DNA of 64,000 nucleotides from JBQTHI01 sp052390035 (GTDB taxonomy: Bacteria; Actinomycetota; Acidimicrobiia; Spongiisociales; ZC4RG35): positions 1-64,000 of the forward strand of contig JBQTHI010000109.1 of NCBI GenBank assembly GCA_052390035.1. Reading direction: 5' to 3'. This document shows positions 55,893-63,289 of the stretch, piece by piece; position 1 is the stretch's first letter; the number at the start of each line of letters is the position of its first letter. The position numbers and the translations under genes were made by a program. Below the pieces are notes generated by a model. The model did not search any database. It was not told where the DNA came from and worked only from the letters and a program-made list of their open reading frames with translations.

Positions 55893-57020
55893 TCAGTCGA
55901 GGGCGGCGCGCAGGGCCTGCTCGAAGAGGTGGGGTTCGGTCAAGAAGGCGTCGTGACCCTTGGACGATGTCACCGTGATCCATTCCACCGGGACGCCCGC
56001 CCGACGCAGCTCTGTCACCAGCTGGGCTTGCTCCTCTGGATAGAAGCAGATGTCCGAATCGATGGTGAATACGTGCCAGCGTTGCTCCCGACAGGGTGCC
56101 AACGCCTCCAGGTAATTGGAAGCGCCGGTGTCATCGAGGACGTCGTAGTCGGACCAGGCGTCGAGGATGCGCAGATAACTGTTGGGGTCGAAGCGGATCA
56201 CCAGCTTTTCGCCCTGATGCCAGAAATAGGACTCGACGGGGTGTTTGACAAAGGGGTGATCAATGATCTCGTCGCGGGCTCGACTTCGGATCGCCTCCAG
56301 TGACACGAAGGCCTTGTGGCCGATGATCCGGGCCAGTCCCAGCCCGGCGGCGGGGAAGGGCCCTTCGTAGTAGTGGCCGCCGTTGAAGTGGGGATCGTTG
56401 AGGATGGCGAGCTTTTGCTCGAAGTTGAGCATCCGATGAAGGGTGGTGGCGGCAAGACCCCCCGCCAGGGCTATCAGGTTCTCCACTCGGTCCGGGTAGC
56501 GCGTGGCAAGCGACAGCCCGAGTAGGGCACCCACCGACGCCCCCCCGGCCGCTTTCACCCGGTGCACTCCCAAGTGATCGAGCAGGTGTAGCTGAGAGTC
56601 GACGATGTCGGCCAGGGTTATGGCCGGAAAGTCCGGTCCGTACTTGCGACCGGTGGCCGGATCAATCGAAGTTGGCCCGGTGCTGCCATAACACCCGCCG
56701 AGATAGTTGACACAGAGCACCGCGATCTTGTCGGTGTCGACCGCCAGCCCGGGGCCAATAAAGCCGTCCCACCATCCGGTCTGGTTCTCTTCGGACCATC
56801 GTTCGACCCCTGCTACCCCGGGGTTGTAGCCGCTGGCGTGCTGGCTACCGGTGAGAGCATGGAACAACAGGACCACGTTGTCCCGGCGTTCGGAGATCTC
56901 GCCGTAGAGCTCATAAGCGAGCCTGACCCTGGGGAGAAGCGCTCCGCTTCGAAGCCGGAACGGCAACGCCGTCTCGGGTAAGTCGAAGAACTGGGTTTCG
57001 TTCCGGGTCAGGTCGCTCAT
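55893..57020 (-). CDS. metX: Homoserine O-acetyltransferase family protein
   Basis: The 375-residue alpha/beta-hydrolase starts methionine synthesis by acetylating homoserine. Family motifs are FHALTGSQHASG, NQTGWWDGFIGPG and NYLGGCYGSTGPTSIDPATG. The nucleophile is Ser162 in GGASVGALL, rather than the more usual GGSxGG; Asp in DSDICFYPEE and His in SKGHDAF complete the triad. It follows the osmC gene and its SAM-I leader, which supports a methionine role. No clear ribosome-binding site precedes the ATG at 57020. Confidence 0.88.
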   Translation of the reverse strand: MSDLTRNETQFFDLPETALPFRLRSGALLPRVRLAYELYGEISERRDNVVLLFHALTGSQHASGYNPGVAGVERWSEENQTGWWDGFIGPGLAVDTDKIAVLCVNYLGGCYGSTGPTSIDPATGRKYGPDFPAITLADIVDSQLHLLDHLGVHRVKAAGGASVGALLGLSLATRYPDRVENLIALAGGLAATTLHRMLNFEQKLAILNDPHFNGGHYYEGPFPAAGLGLARIIGHKAFVSLEAIRSRARDEIIDHPFVKHPVESYFWHQGEKLVIRFDPNSYLRILDAWSDYDVLDDTGASNYLEALAPCREQRWHVFTIDSDICFYPEEQAQLVTELRRAGVPVEWITVTSSKGHDAFLTEPHLFEQALRAALD

Positions 57021-57046
57021 GGGCGGCTAACTATTTGCTTTCTTGT

Positions 57047-57080
57047 GACGGTCAACCGGTATGTGTGCCGGTCGACCGTC
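57047..57080 (-). repeat. Strong hairpin between osmC and metX
   Basis: Arms GACGGTCAACCGG (57047-57059) and CCGGTCGACCGTC (57068-57080) pair over 13 bp with one G-U, loop of 8. On the mRNA this is a stable intercistronic hairpin 27 bases before metX. No T run follows it, so it is more likely a processing or stability element than a terminator. Confidence 0.6.
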
Positions 57081-57095
57081 ATCAGAACCCGGTGT

Positions 57096-57611
57096 TTAGA
57101 CGAGGTTGACCGAGACGCTGATCGGGCGGGTGATGGTGTGACCCACCGGTGAGGTGGCCACCACCTTGTTGTGCAGGTCTGCGATCTGGTCAGGGTCGGC
57201 GTCGGCGTCGAGGTGGACCTTTGCCCTGATCTCGGAGAAGCCGGCATTGCCGTCGGCCAAGCCGAGAAAGGTGTGGAGGTCGAGGTCACCCTCGAGCTCG
57301 ATCCGCAGCTCGTTGATCGGGATGCCCGCCGCCGTGGCGTTGGCGGCGTAGCCGATGGCAAGGCACGAACCAAACGCGCCGAGGATCTGCTCAACCGGGT
57401 TGGCGGCGGTATTGGTGCCCCCCAGGGCCGGCGGCTCGTCGTAGGCGACCGGCCCAAAATCGCGGCTCCGGGCCTTCGTCCGGAATGCCCGATCCCAGGT
57501 GACTTCGGCCTTCCAGATGGTCTGGGCGTGGTCGGGGTTGGTCTGTATGGCCTCCACCAGGGCGCCGACCGCAGCGAGGTCGACATGGTTGAGGGCTGAG
57601 GATGTCGTCAT
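57096..57611 (-). CDS. OsmC-family protein
   Basis: A 171-residue OsmC/Ohr-fold protein. The peroxidatic-type cysteine is Cys83 in NPVEQILGAFGSCLAIGYAA; the second cysteine of classical OsmC/Ohr is absent (KVVATSPVGHTI instead). Some OsmC-like proteins lacking the pair do not reduce hydroperoxides. The start ATG at 57611 has GGAAGGAAA upstream. It is first after the SAM-I riboswitch and terminator-like element, with metX 75 bases downstream, so it is probably under methionine control. Confidence 0.85.
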   Translation of the reverse strand: MTTSSALNHVDLAAVGALVEAIQTNPDHAQTIWKAEVTWDRAFRTKARSRDFGPVAYDEPPALGGTNTAANPVEQILGAFGSCLAIGYAANATAAGIPINELRIELEGDLDLHTFLGLADGNAGFSEIRAKVHLDADADPDQIADLHNKVVATSPVGHTITRPISVSVNLV

Positions 57612-57636
57612 CGGTTTCCTTCCGTTGCTAAAGGCG

Positions 57637-57654
57637 AAAAAACCGCCGGGGCGG
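57637..57654 (-). terminator. Terminator-like stem and T run ahead of osmC
   Basis: On the minus strand CCGCCCCGGCGG (57654-57643) is followed by six T (57642-57637), 26 bases before the osmC ATG. The hairpin is short (about 4 bp). Its place between the aptamer and the gene fits a transcription-attenuation switch. No other gene lies in 57612-58040. Confidence 0.55.
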
Positions 57655-57663
57655 AGATCGTGA

Positions 57664-57733
57664 CTCTCGGGTGGTAGGCGGTTGGTCGGCGAGCGGCTGC
57701 CGTCAGCGCTCGCGTGGGCGGGCCACCCGAGAG
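57664..57733 (-). repeat. Large inverted repeat in the SAM-riboswitch leader
   Basis: CTCTCGGGTGG and CCACCCGAGAG are perfect 11-base arms at 57664-57674 and 57723-57733. Inside them is a second stem, GCGAGCG-CTG with loop ACGG and CAG-C-CGCTCGC. The element lies between the SAM-I aptamer (57859-57938) and the terminator-like T run (57637-57642), so it is probably part of the expression platform or an anti-terminator competitor. It may also be a separate structured RNA. Confidence 0.6.
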
Positions 57734-57858
57734 CACCGACAGCCCCTGCACCGGAAGATGGCGGAACGGAGATTCACTCTTGTCATGGCGTTGGGCCTCC
57801 TCAGTTGTCGTCTCAACACGCTCAGCGAGCGCCCGAGGCGGCAGTCCGCCATAGGCAA

Positions 57859-57938
57859 CTCATCGATCAGGCGTTGGCACCGAACTGAATCGGTTGCCGC
57901 GGTTTCACAGGGCCTGTCCCTCCACCGCTCTGGATGAG
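57859..57938 (-). promoter_or_regulatory. SAM-I riboswitch (S-box) controlling osmC-metX
   Basis: The minus strand from 57938 reads CTCATCCAGAGCGGTGGAGG, then GACAGGCCCTGTGAAACC, GGCAACC, a small hairpin, GGTGCCAA and a closing GATGAG. P1 is CTCATC (57938-57933) pairing with GATGAG (57864-57859). These are the conserved S-box core sequences. The aptamer is about 80 nt, a little short. Binding SAM should favour termination downstream. It fits the metX gene in the operon; osmC is the first gene. Confidence 0.88.
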
Positions 57939-58040
57939 CGCTGTCAAGTGGGCCGCAGTTTGGCATCCAGAGAAGACTTGAGCAAGAACCGCAGCCACCC
58001 GATGGGTCTCGGCTTACGATCGACGGGAACAAGGAGGACG

Positions 58041-58751
58041 ATGGCGAACCTGCGGATAACCCGACTAGGTCATGGGGGGGTGCTGTACAGATCACCCAAG
58101 GACATCTGGGTCTGGGTCGACCGCTGGACCGGCGCCCCCACCTATGCGGCGGCGTACCGCTCGCCGGAACGGGTTGACGTGGTCGCCCCGACCCACGGTC
58201 ATTTCGATCACTGCGGGGATGACCTGGTCGATCTGGTCGAGTTGGCCAGGGTGGACGGAGCGCAGACGATCTGCAGCCACGAGATGAGCGTGTATCTGGC
58301 CGGACGGGGGATCGAAGCGATCGGGATGAACAAGGGTGGTCGGGTAGAGGCGGCGGGCATCGGATTCACGATGGTGCACGCCGACCACACCGGCGGCGCC
58401 ACTCTCACAGGAAGTGATGCCTCGGTTACCCGCGACTTCGGCTGCTGGGGATGGGTTATTGAGTTCGAGGACGGAACCACCGTCTATCAGTCCGGAGACA
58501 CCGACGTCTTTAGTGACATGCGACTGATCGGTGAGCGGTTCCATCCGTCCATCACCGTCCTCCCGATTGGCGGGCACTACACAATGGGTCCGTCCGGAGC
58601 GGCTATGGCGCTCGACTTGATCGGGGCGGCGCAAGTCATCCCGGTCCACTACGGGACCTTTCCGATCCTGGCGGGGACCCCGGCACAACTCCAAGCCAAC
58701 ACCGCGGTCGAGGTGGTCGAGTTGGCGCCGGGTGAAACCTGGTCGGGCTAG
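58041..58751 (+). CDS. UPF0173 metal-dependent hydrolase (MBL fold)
   Basis: The 236-residue protein has the metallo-beta-lactamase motif THGHFDHCGDD near 51-61 and further metal ligands in VHADHTGG, YQSGDTDVF and PVHYGTF. Members of UPF0173 are predicted metal hydrolases of unknown substrate. ATG at 58041 is preceded by AAGGAGG. The gene is divergent from the SAM-riboswitch leader. The region between 57612 and 58040 holds no other gene. Confidence 0.87.
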   Translation: MANLRITRLGHGGVLYRSPKDIWVWVDRWTGAPTYAAAYRSPERVDVVAPTHGHFDHCGDDLVDLVELARVDGAQTICSHEMSVYLAGRGIEAIGMNKGGRVEAAGIGFTMVHADHTGGATLTGSDASVTRDFGCWGWVIEFEDGTTVYQSGDTDVFSDMRLIGERFHPSITVLPIGGHYTMGPSGAAMALDLIGAAQVIPVHYGTFPILAGTPAQLQANTAVEVVELAPGETWSG

Positions 58752-59737
58752 GCCCTGACCTCTTGTCGCATGAAGGCCACGTAAGCAAACGCAAACAGCA
58801 CCGCGGTCATCGCCACCAGCCCCACGATCTGTGGCCAGACGACCGAAAGGCTCTGGCTCATGGTCAGGTTGGAGAGGATCGCCCGATTGATCTGCTCGAC
58901 GGTGACGAGACCAGTGGTCCGCTCGGTCGGGTCGAGCAGCACCGTTGAGGTCTCCGAATAAAGGGTGAAGGGTGAAACCCGGGAAATCGCCAGCGTGGTG
59001 CCCAAGCCCCCAGTTGCATCGTCCGGTCCGACGAACAGGGCGGCGGCGGCTTGGAAGAGGAAGCCGCCGAACAGGATGACAACCAGCCAGATTCCGACGG
59101 CGAGCATCGCCGAGGTGGCAGCCCGCCGGGCGGTGACCGAAGTGAGGGTGGCCAGGGCCTGCCAGAACCCGACATAGATGATCGCCACCAGAAGCCAGAC
59201 GAACAGTCTGACGATCTCGGTGGCGGTCGGGATCAGACCTAGCCGAAAGATGCCGATCCCGGCCACGAAGGTGGTGAGGGCAATCAACATCAGCGCCACG
59301 ATCGAAAGGCCCCCGACGAACTTGCCGAGAATTACCTCATCGCGGTGGATCGGCTGGGAGAGCAGCCGGGGCAAGGTGCCCTGCGACCGTTCGCCGCTGA
59401 TGGCATCAAACCCGAACATGATGCCGAGCAGAGGAGCAAGGAAGCCGATGAACTCGACCAGTGTCAGCGGGACCTGATCGTTGGTGACGGTGAACAGCTT
59501 GAGAAAGAGGGCGGGAATGCCCTGGGTGTCAAAGGCCACGGCCCTGATCTGGCCGGAGGCAGCGAACACCGCGGCGGCGGCCGCCACCCCGAGTATTCCC
59601 ATCAGTACGAGGAAGCGGGCCGACAGCAGATGATCGGCGAACTCCTTTCGAGCCACCACCCGCCATCCCCTACCAAATCCCTCACGAAATCCGACGGGCG
59701 CCGGAGGAACGTCGGATGAAATCGCCACATCAGACAT
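58748..59737 (-). CDS. ABC transporter permease (ABC-2 type)
   Basis: The 329-residue membrane protein has about six TM helices and ends with an ABC-2-type pattern, including GFDAISGERSQGTLPRLLSQP at the cytoplasmic loop, typical of efflux permeases encoded with a single ATPase. It overlaps the upstream ATPase by 8 bases. The cargo is not evident; a NEW3-domain protein is encoded in the same operon. Confidence 0.88.
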   Translation of the reverse strand: MSDVAISSDVPPAPVGFREGFGRGWRVVARKEFADHLLSARFLVLMGILGVAAAAAVFAASGQIRAVAFDTQGIPALFLKLFTVTNDQVPLTLVEFIGFLAPLLGIMFGFDAISGERSQGTLPRLLSQPIHRDEVILGKFVGGLSIVALMLIALTTFVAGIGIFRLGLIPTATEIVRLFVWLLVAIIYVGFWQALATLTSVTARRAATSAMLAVGIWLVVILFGGFLFQAAAALFVGPDDATGGLGTTLAISRVSPFTLYSETSTVLLDPTERTTGLVTVEQINRAILSNLTMSQSLSVVWPQIVGLVAMTAVLFAFAYVAFMRQEVRA

Positions 59738-60689
59738 TGGACTCGGCCTCCTCGGTGTGGAAATAGCGGCGGTAGACCTCGTCGAGATCGTCGGACAAAC
59801 GCTTCACGCCATTCAACTGGACGCCGGCACCGACCAATGTGGCCACCAGTTCATTGGTCGCGCCGTGGCTGACCTCGATGATGTAGCTGCGCGGGACCCG
59901 ACCGGGTCCGATCTTGCGGATGAACTGCTTCCCTGACAGCGCCGTTCGCAGTTCGGCGTCGGTCCCGCCCGCTTGCACTTCGACTTCTTCGGGTCCCGAG
60001 CTGTTTCTAGCCAGTTCATGCGGGGTCCCTTGCGCAACGACTTTCCCCCTGACAAAGATCGCCACCCGATCGCAGACCGCCTGTACCTGGTGGAGGAGGT
60101 GGCTGGAGAGAAGGATCGTGACCCTCCGCTCCTCGGCCAACCGGCGAATCAGGGCCAACATTTCCGCCACACCTTCGGGATCGATGGCGGTGGTGGGCTC
60201 ATCGAGGATGAGGACTTCCGGATCCTTGACCAGGGCGTCGGCTATTCCGAGTCTTTGCTTCATGCCCCGCGAGTAGATGCCGGAGTTCACGTCGGCGGCC
60301 TCGGCCAGACCCACCTCGGTGAGCAGGCGCTCGATTCGGTCGTCCGCTTCCCCGGCGGGGATCTGATTCAGCCGGGCGGTAAACTCCAGGTTCTCGCGGC
60401 CAGTCATCCCGTCGTAGAAACCCACCGCATCGGGCAGATACCCGACCCAGCGCTTGACTCCAAGCGGATGACGGGCAGGGTTCATGCCGAGGACCTCAAC
60501 CTGGCCTGAGGTCGGTTCGACCAGCCCGAGGATCATCAGGATGGTGGTGGTTTTGCCCGCCCCGTTGGGGCCGAGCAGCCCGAACACCTCGCCGGCGCGC
60601 AGCCGGAGGTCAAGGTTGTCGACCACCTTCGTATCACCGTACTGCTTGGTCAGCCGGTGGGTGAGAATGCTGGGAACGACGGCGGTCAT
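59730..60689 (-). CDS. ABC transporter ATP-binding protein
   Basis: The 319-residue protein has the Walker A GLLGPNGAGKTTTIL, the signature NSGIYSRGMKQRLGIADAL and Walker B VLILDEPTTAIDP. The C-terminal part is the family extension. It pairs with the permease downstream. The ATG at 60689 overlaps the stop of the NEW3-domain gene (ATGA). Confidence 0.93.
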   Translation of the reverse strand: MTAVVPSILTHRLTKQYGDTKVVDNLDLRLRAGEVFGLLGPNGAGKTTTILMILGLVEPTSGQVEVLGMNPARHPLGVKRWVGYLPDAVGFYDGMTGRENLEFTARLNQIPAGEADDRIERLLTEVGLAEAADVNSGIYSRGMKQRLGIADALVKDPEVLILDEPTTAIDPEGVAEMLALIRRLAEERRVTILLSSHLLHQVQAVCDRVAIFVRGKVVAQGTPHELARNSSGPEEVEVQAGGTDAELRTALSGKQFIRKIGPGRVPRSYIIEVSHGATNELVATLVGAGVQLNGVKRLSDDLDEVYRRYFHTEEAESNV

Positions 60690-61831
60690 CTGCGCCCGAA
60701 GCGACGGAATACCCAGCCGAGGGCGGCCAGCGTGAGGAGAATTAGCCCGATCCCCACCAGACCACCGAAGGCCGATGGGCTGACGGTCGATCTGATCTCC
60801 ATCGAGGCATCGGTCTCTTCGACCGTCGAGCGGAAGGTGATCTGATAGTCCCCGGCGATCGCATCCCCCGAGGGGGTGATGGTGGCGTTGACGGTGGCGA
60901 AGTCGCCGGGGGCGATAGTGGTGATCACCTCGCTATCGAAGGTCACCTCCCAGCCGGTGGGCGGTATGGCATTGACGGTCACGTTCGTGAGGTCGGCGCT
61001 GCCGCTGTTAACGATCAGAATCGGGAACTGGGTCGGTTGACCGGCCGTGACCTGGGCGTTGAGCCTCTGGTCGGGGGTGGTGAGCTGCATGTCGAAGCTG
61101 CCGGTCACCTGAACCTGGAGGGGTGCCTCGGTGTCGATGCCACCCCCACGGGCGGTAACCCGTAGGTCGTAGAGACCGGCGGCGACGTTGGTGGGAGGGG
61201 TGGCGGTGACGGTGACCCGCCCGTTTGACCCGGAGTCGACGGTGATCGAAGAGGCCTGGGTCTGACCCTGCGGCCGTGCCTCGACCCGCCACCCCACCGG
61301 TCCTTCGGCATCGAGTTCGAGTTGCACCTCGGCGGGTGTGTCGTTCTTGACTTCTACTTGGAAGGTGAAGGTGGCGCTGGCCGGTCCCCGTAGGCCCGGG
61401 GCTTCGGGGGTGAGGGTCACGACGCCGCCGGAGCCTCCCTGGACTGTGACAACCACCGGAAGCGTGATGGTCTCACTCGCTCCCGCCGCTTCGATGGTTA
61501 GGGGGTATTCACCGTCGGCGGTGCCGGTGGGCACAATCACGTCGAGCCGGAGGTCGGGAGCCTCTTCGGGTGCCGTGCTAACCCGGTTGACGACGGACCC
61601 ACTGCCGCGGAAGGTGGCCGTCCACCCGTCGGGGACCCCGTCGACTCCCATGGTCACCGCGGTAGCGATGGTCGCCGAGAGGGTTAGGTCAAAACTGGCG
61701 GTGTCGCCGGGCTCTACGGTCAGGCCGGGATAGGGCGTGTTCATCGTCAACCCGGCGGTCTGGGCCGCTGCCGGCGAGGCGAGCAGAGCCACCAGGCCTG
61801 CGAGCGCGACAGCCACCTTTACCTTGAGCAT
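60686..61831 (-). CDS. Secreted/anchored NEW3-domain protein in an ABC operon
   Basis: The 381-residue protein has a signal peptide (residues 1-23, ending in AAAQ), three Ig-like NEW3/CARDB-type repeats rich in Val, Thr and Gly, and a C-terminal TM helix near 355-372 with RRFGRR. NEW3 domains are named for alpha-galactosidase-associated sequences and are usually carbohydrate-binding or structural. ATG at 61831 has AGGAGG upstream. It leads an operon with the ABC ATPase and permease, so it may be a partner of that exporter. The 180 bases upstream hold no recognised gene. Confidence 0.8.
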   Translation of the reverse strand: MLKVKVAVALAGLVALLASPAAAQTAGLTMNTPYPGLTVEPGDTASFDLTLSATIATAVTMGVDGVPDGWTATFRGSGSVVNRVSTAPEEAPDLRLDVIVPTGTADGEYPLTIEAAGASETITLPVVVTVQGGSGGVVTLTPEAPGLRGPASATFTFQVEVKNDTPAEVQLELDAEGPVGWRVEARPQGQTQASSITVDSGSNGRVTVTATPPTNVAAGLYDLRVTARGGGIDTEAPLQVQVTGSFDMQLTTPDQRLNAQVTAGQPTQFPILIVNSGSADLTNVTVNAIPPTGWEVTFDSEVITTIAPGDFATVNATITPSGDAIAGDYQITFRSTVEETDASMEIRSTVSPSAFGGLVGIGLILLTLAALGWVFRRFGRR

Positions 61832-62013
61832 CAATCGAATCCTCCTGGGTACTGCTTGGTCAGGTCGGCGGGTCAGGCTGGTCCTTTGGACCGGCGTCCA
61901 GTCCCACCAACTCCTTGATGGTAGGCGGATCACCTAAAACGCCGCTAAACGATTCGAGCTCTCGGAAACGGTTTCCTACCGCTTTCGGTGGGTTGGAGCC
62001 GGCTCGGACCGTG

Positions 62014-62562
62014 TCACCAAACGATGGCGCAGCCGAAGGGTTCGGTGGCGGCGACTGCCGGGGCCTTTCCCGAAAGGAGCTTGGCGATGGCGTGCTCGAG
62101 GTCTGGTGATGTGACGCTTCCGGAGACGCGGGCGTCGTCCACCCGGCCCTGATAAGCCAGCCTCCGTTGATCATCGAATAAGAAGGCGTGGGGGGTGCAG
62201 ATTGCACCGACCGCCCGGGCCAACGCCCCGTCGGCGTCCTTCAGATAGATGTACGGAAACTCCTCGGCCTCGGCGCGTCTGATCATCTCCTCCAGGGAGT
62301 CTCCTGGCGACAGGTGGGGATTGTTGGAGTTGACCGCTATCAGCCGGACACCTTGATCGGCGTATCGACGGTGGAGGGCGGCGAGTCGATCCTGGTAGGC
62401 GCGAACTGTCGGGCAACCGTTGGAGGTAAACACCATCACGAGCAGGCGGTCGTCGGCGAAAGAGGAGAGCGTGTATCGCTTGCCATCGGTCCCGGGCAAC
62501 TCGTCGAAATCCGGGACAGGGGCTCCCGGCTCAAGGGTGAAGGTCGCTGTTTGGGCGTCCAT
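62014..62562 (-). CDS. Thioredoxin-like / AhpC-TSA redoxin
   Basis: The 182-residue protein has a redoxin fold: PGAPVPDFDELPG, then MVFTSNGCPTVRAYQDRL with Cys50, and SNNPHLSPGDS. The lone active-site cysteine and a C-terminal PFGCAIVW match the subfamily of thiol-dependent reductases or peroxidases that act on thiols or alkyl peroxides. The ATG at 62562 follows an AGAGGA site. The next upstream gene ends 4 bases before it. Confidence 0.83.
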   Translation of the reverse strand: MDAQTATFTLEPGAPVPDFDELPGTDGKRYTLSSFADDRLLVMVFTSNGCPTVRAYQDRLAALHRRYADQGVRLIAVNSNNPHLSPGDSLEEMIRRAEAEEFPYIYLKDADGALARAVGAICTPHAFLFDDQRRLAYQGRVDDARVSGSVTSPDLEHAIAKLLSGKAPAVAATEPFGCAIVW

Positions 62563-62566
62563 TCCT

Positions 62567-63112
62567 CTACTCCGCGAAGCGATCAGGGAACTGTTTGATG
62601 ATCCCATCGGAAAGTACGTCGGCCAGCGTCAAAATCTCAGTAAAGATCTGATCGAAGGCTTCGACATCGGCGTCCCAGTCCTGCTGCATACGGGCCACGG
62701 CTTCATCCTTGGTGAGCTTGAGATGAATCGCCAGGATGTCCACTACATCCTTCTTCGGCCAGTTTGGGTTTGCACTGCTTAGGAGCTCGGCGATCTCCTC
62801 GGCGTTGTGGGTCCATCTCTTGTCATGCACCTCGAACTGCTCGCTTTCCCCGGACTTGGCAGCTTCGATCAGATCGACGGCGATCAGGATGTGCTGTTTC
62901 AAGAGGCCGGTCAGCGCGGTGCCCGCTGCTTCGCCGTAGTAAGGCACTATCGCCCCACCGATGTCCTCCTGATTCTTGAGGAGACGCCCGGCGGCGGTTT
63001 GGGTGTCAGCTGCGTCTCCGACTGCAGCCACCACGTAGTTGCGAGTCCATACCACGTGGTCGGCCCACAACCTCCGCATCGCTCCTTTGAGGGACCAGGT
63101 CTTGTTGCCCAT
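62567..63112 (-). CDS. Conserved hypothetical protein, all-helical
   Basis: A 181-residue helical protein with MRRLWADHVVWTRNYVVAAV near the start, NQEDIGGAIVPYYGEAAGTA and LLKQHILIAVDLIEAAKSG. The pattern belongs to a conserved bacterial hypothetical family that I recognise by its LLRNQEDIG-like segment but cannot name. Ribosome-binding site AGAAGGAG before ATG at 63112. Its promoter overlaps an inverted repeat at 63182. Confidence 0.75.
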   Translation of the reverse strand: MGNKTWSLKGAMRRLWADHVVWTRNYVVAAVGDAADTQTAAGRLLKNQEDIGGAIVPYYGEAAGTALTGLLKQHILIAVDLIEAAKSGESEQFEVHDKRWTHNAEEIAELLSSANPNWPKKDVVDILAIHLKLTKDEAVARMQQDWDADVEAFDQIFTEILTLADVLSDGIIKQFPDRFAE

Positions 63113-63172
63113 GACTTCTCCTTCTTGTTGCTGACGGTCACTCGCTCGCCGACGACCGTGCCTAGAAGACCC

Positions 63173-63201
63173 ACTATGTCAGACAATTTTTCTATTGTCA
63201 A
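63173..63201 (-). promoter_or_regulatory. Promoter for the 62567-63112 gene
   Basis: On the minus strand TTGACA (63201-63196), a 17-base spacer and CATAGT (63178-63173) form a promoter 60 bases before the ATG. It overlaps the inverted repeat at 63182-63199. Confidence 0.55.
63182..63199. promoter_or_regulatory. Inverted repeat overlapping the promoter (operator candidate)
   Basis: GACAAT (63182-63187), a 6-base TTTTCT spacer and ATTGTC (63194-63199) form a perfect 6-6-6 dyad in an AT-rich stretch between the divergent hypothetical and aconitase genes. The dyad overlaps the minus-strand -35 box. A repressor of unknown identity could bind. Confidence 0.45.
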
Positions 63202-63289
63202 TATAGTTACGCGTTAGAATCATGAAGGACCACCCCGGCTGACTATCGCACGGGACCACTAGCGTGGGTGCAGAAGGAGCCGTTTGGGT

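Noticed and set aside
61832..62013. Possible riboswitch in the leader of the NEW3-domain gene
   Set aside because: Several short GC hairpins are present, but none of the conserved riboswitch core sequences I know could be matched.
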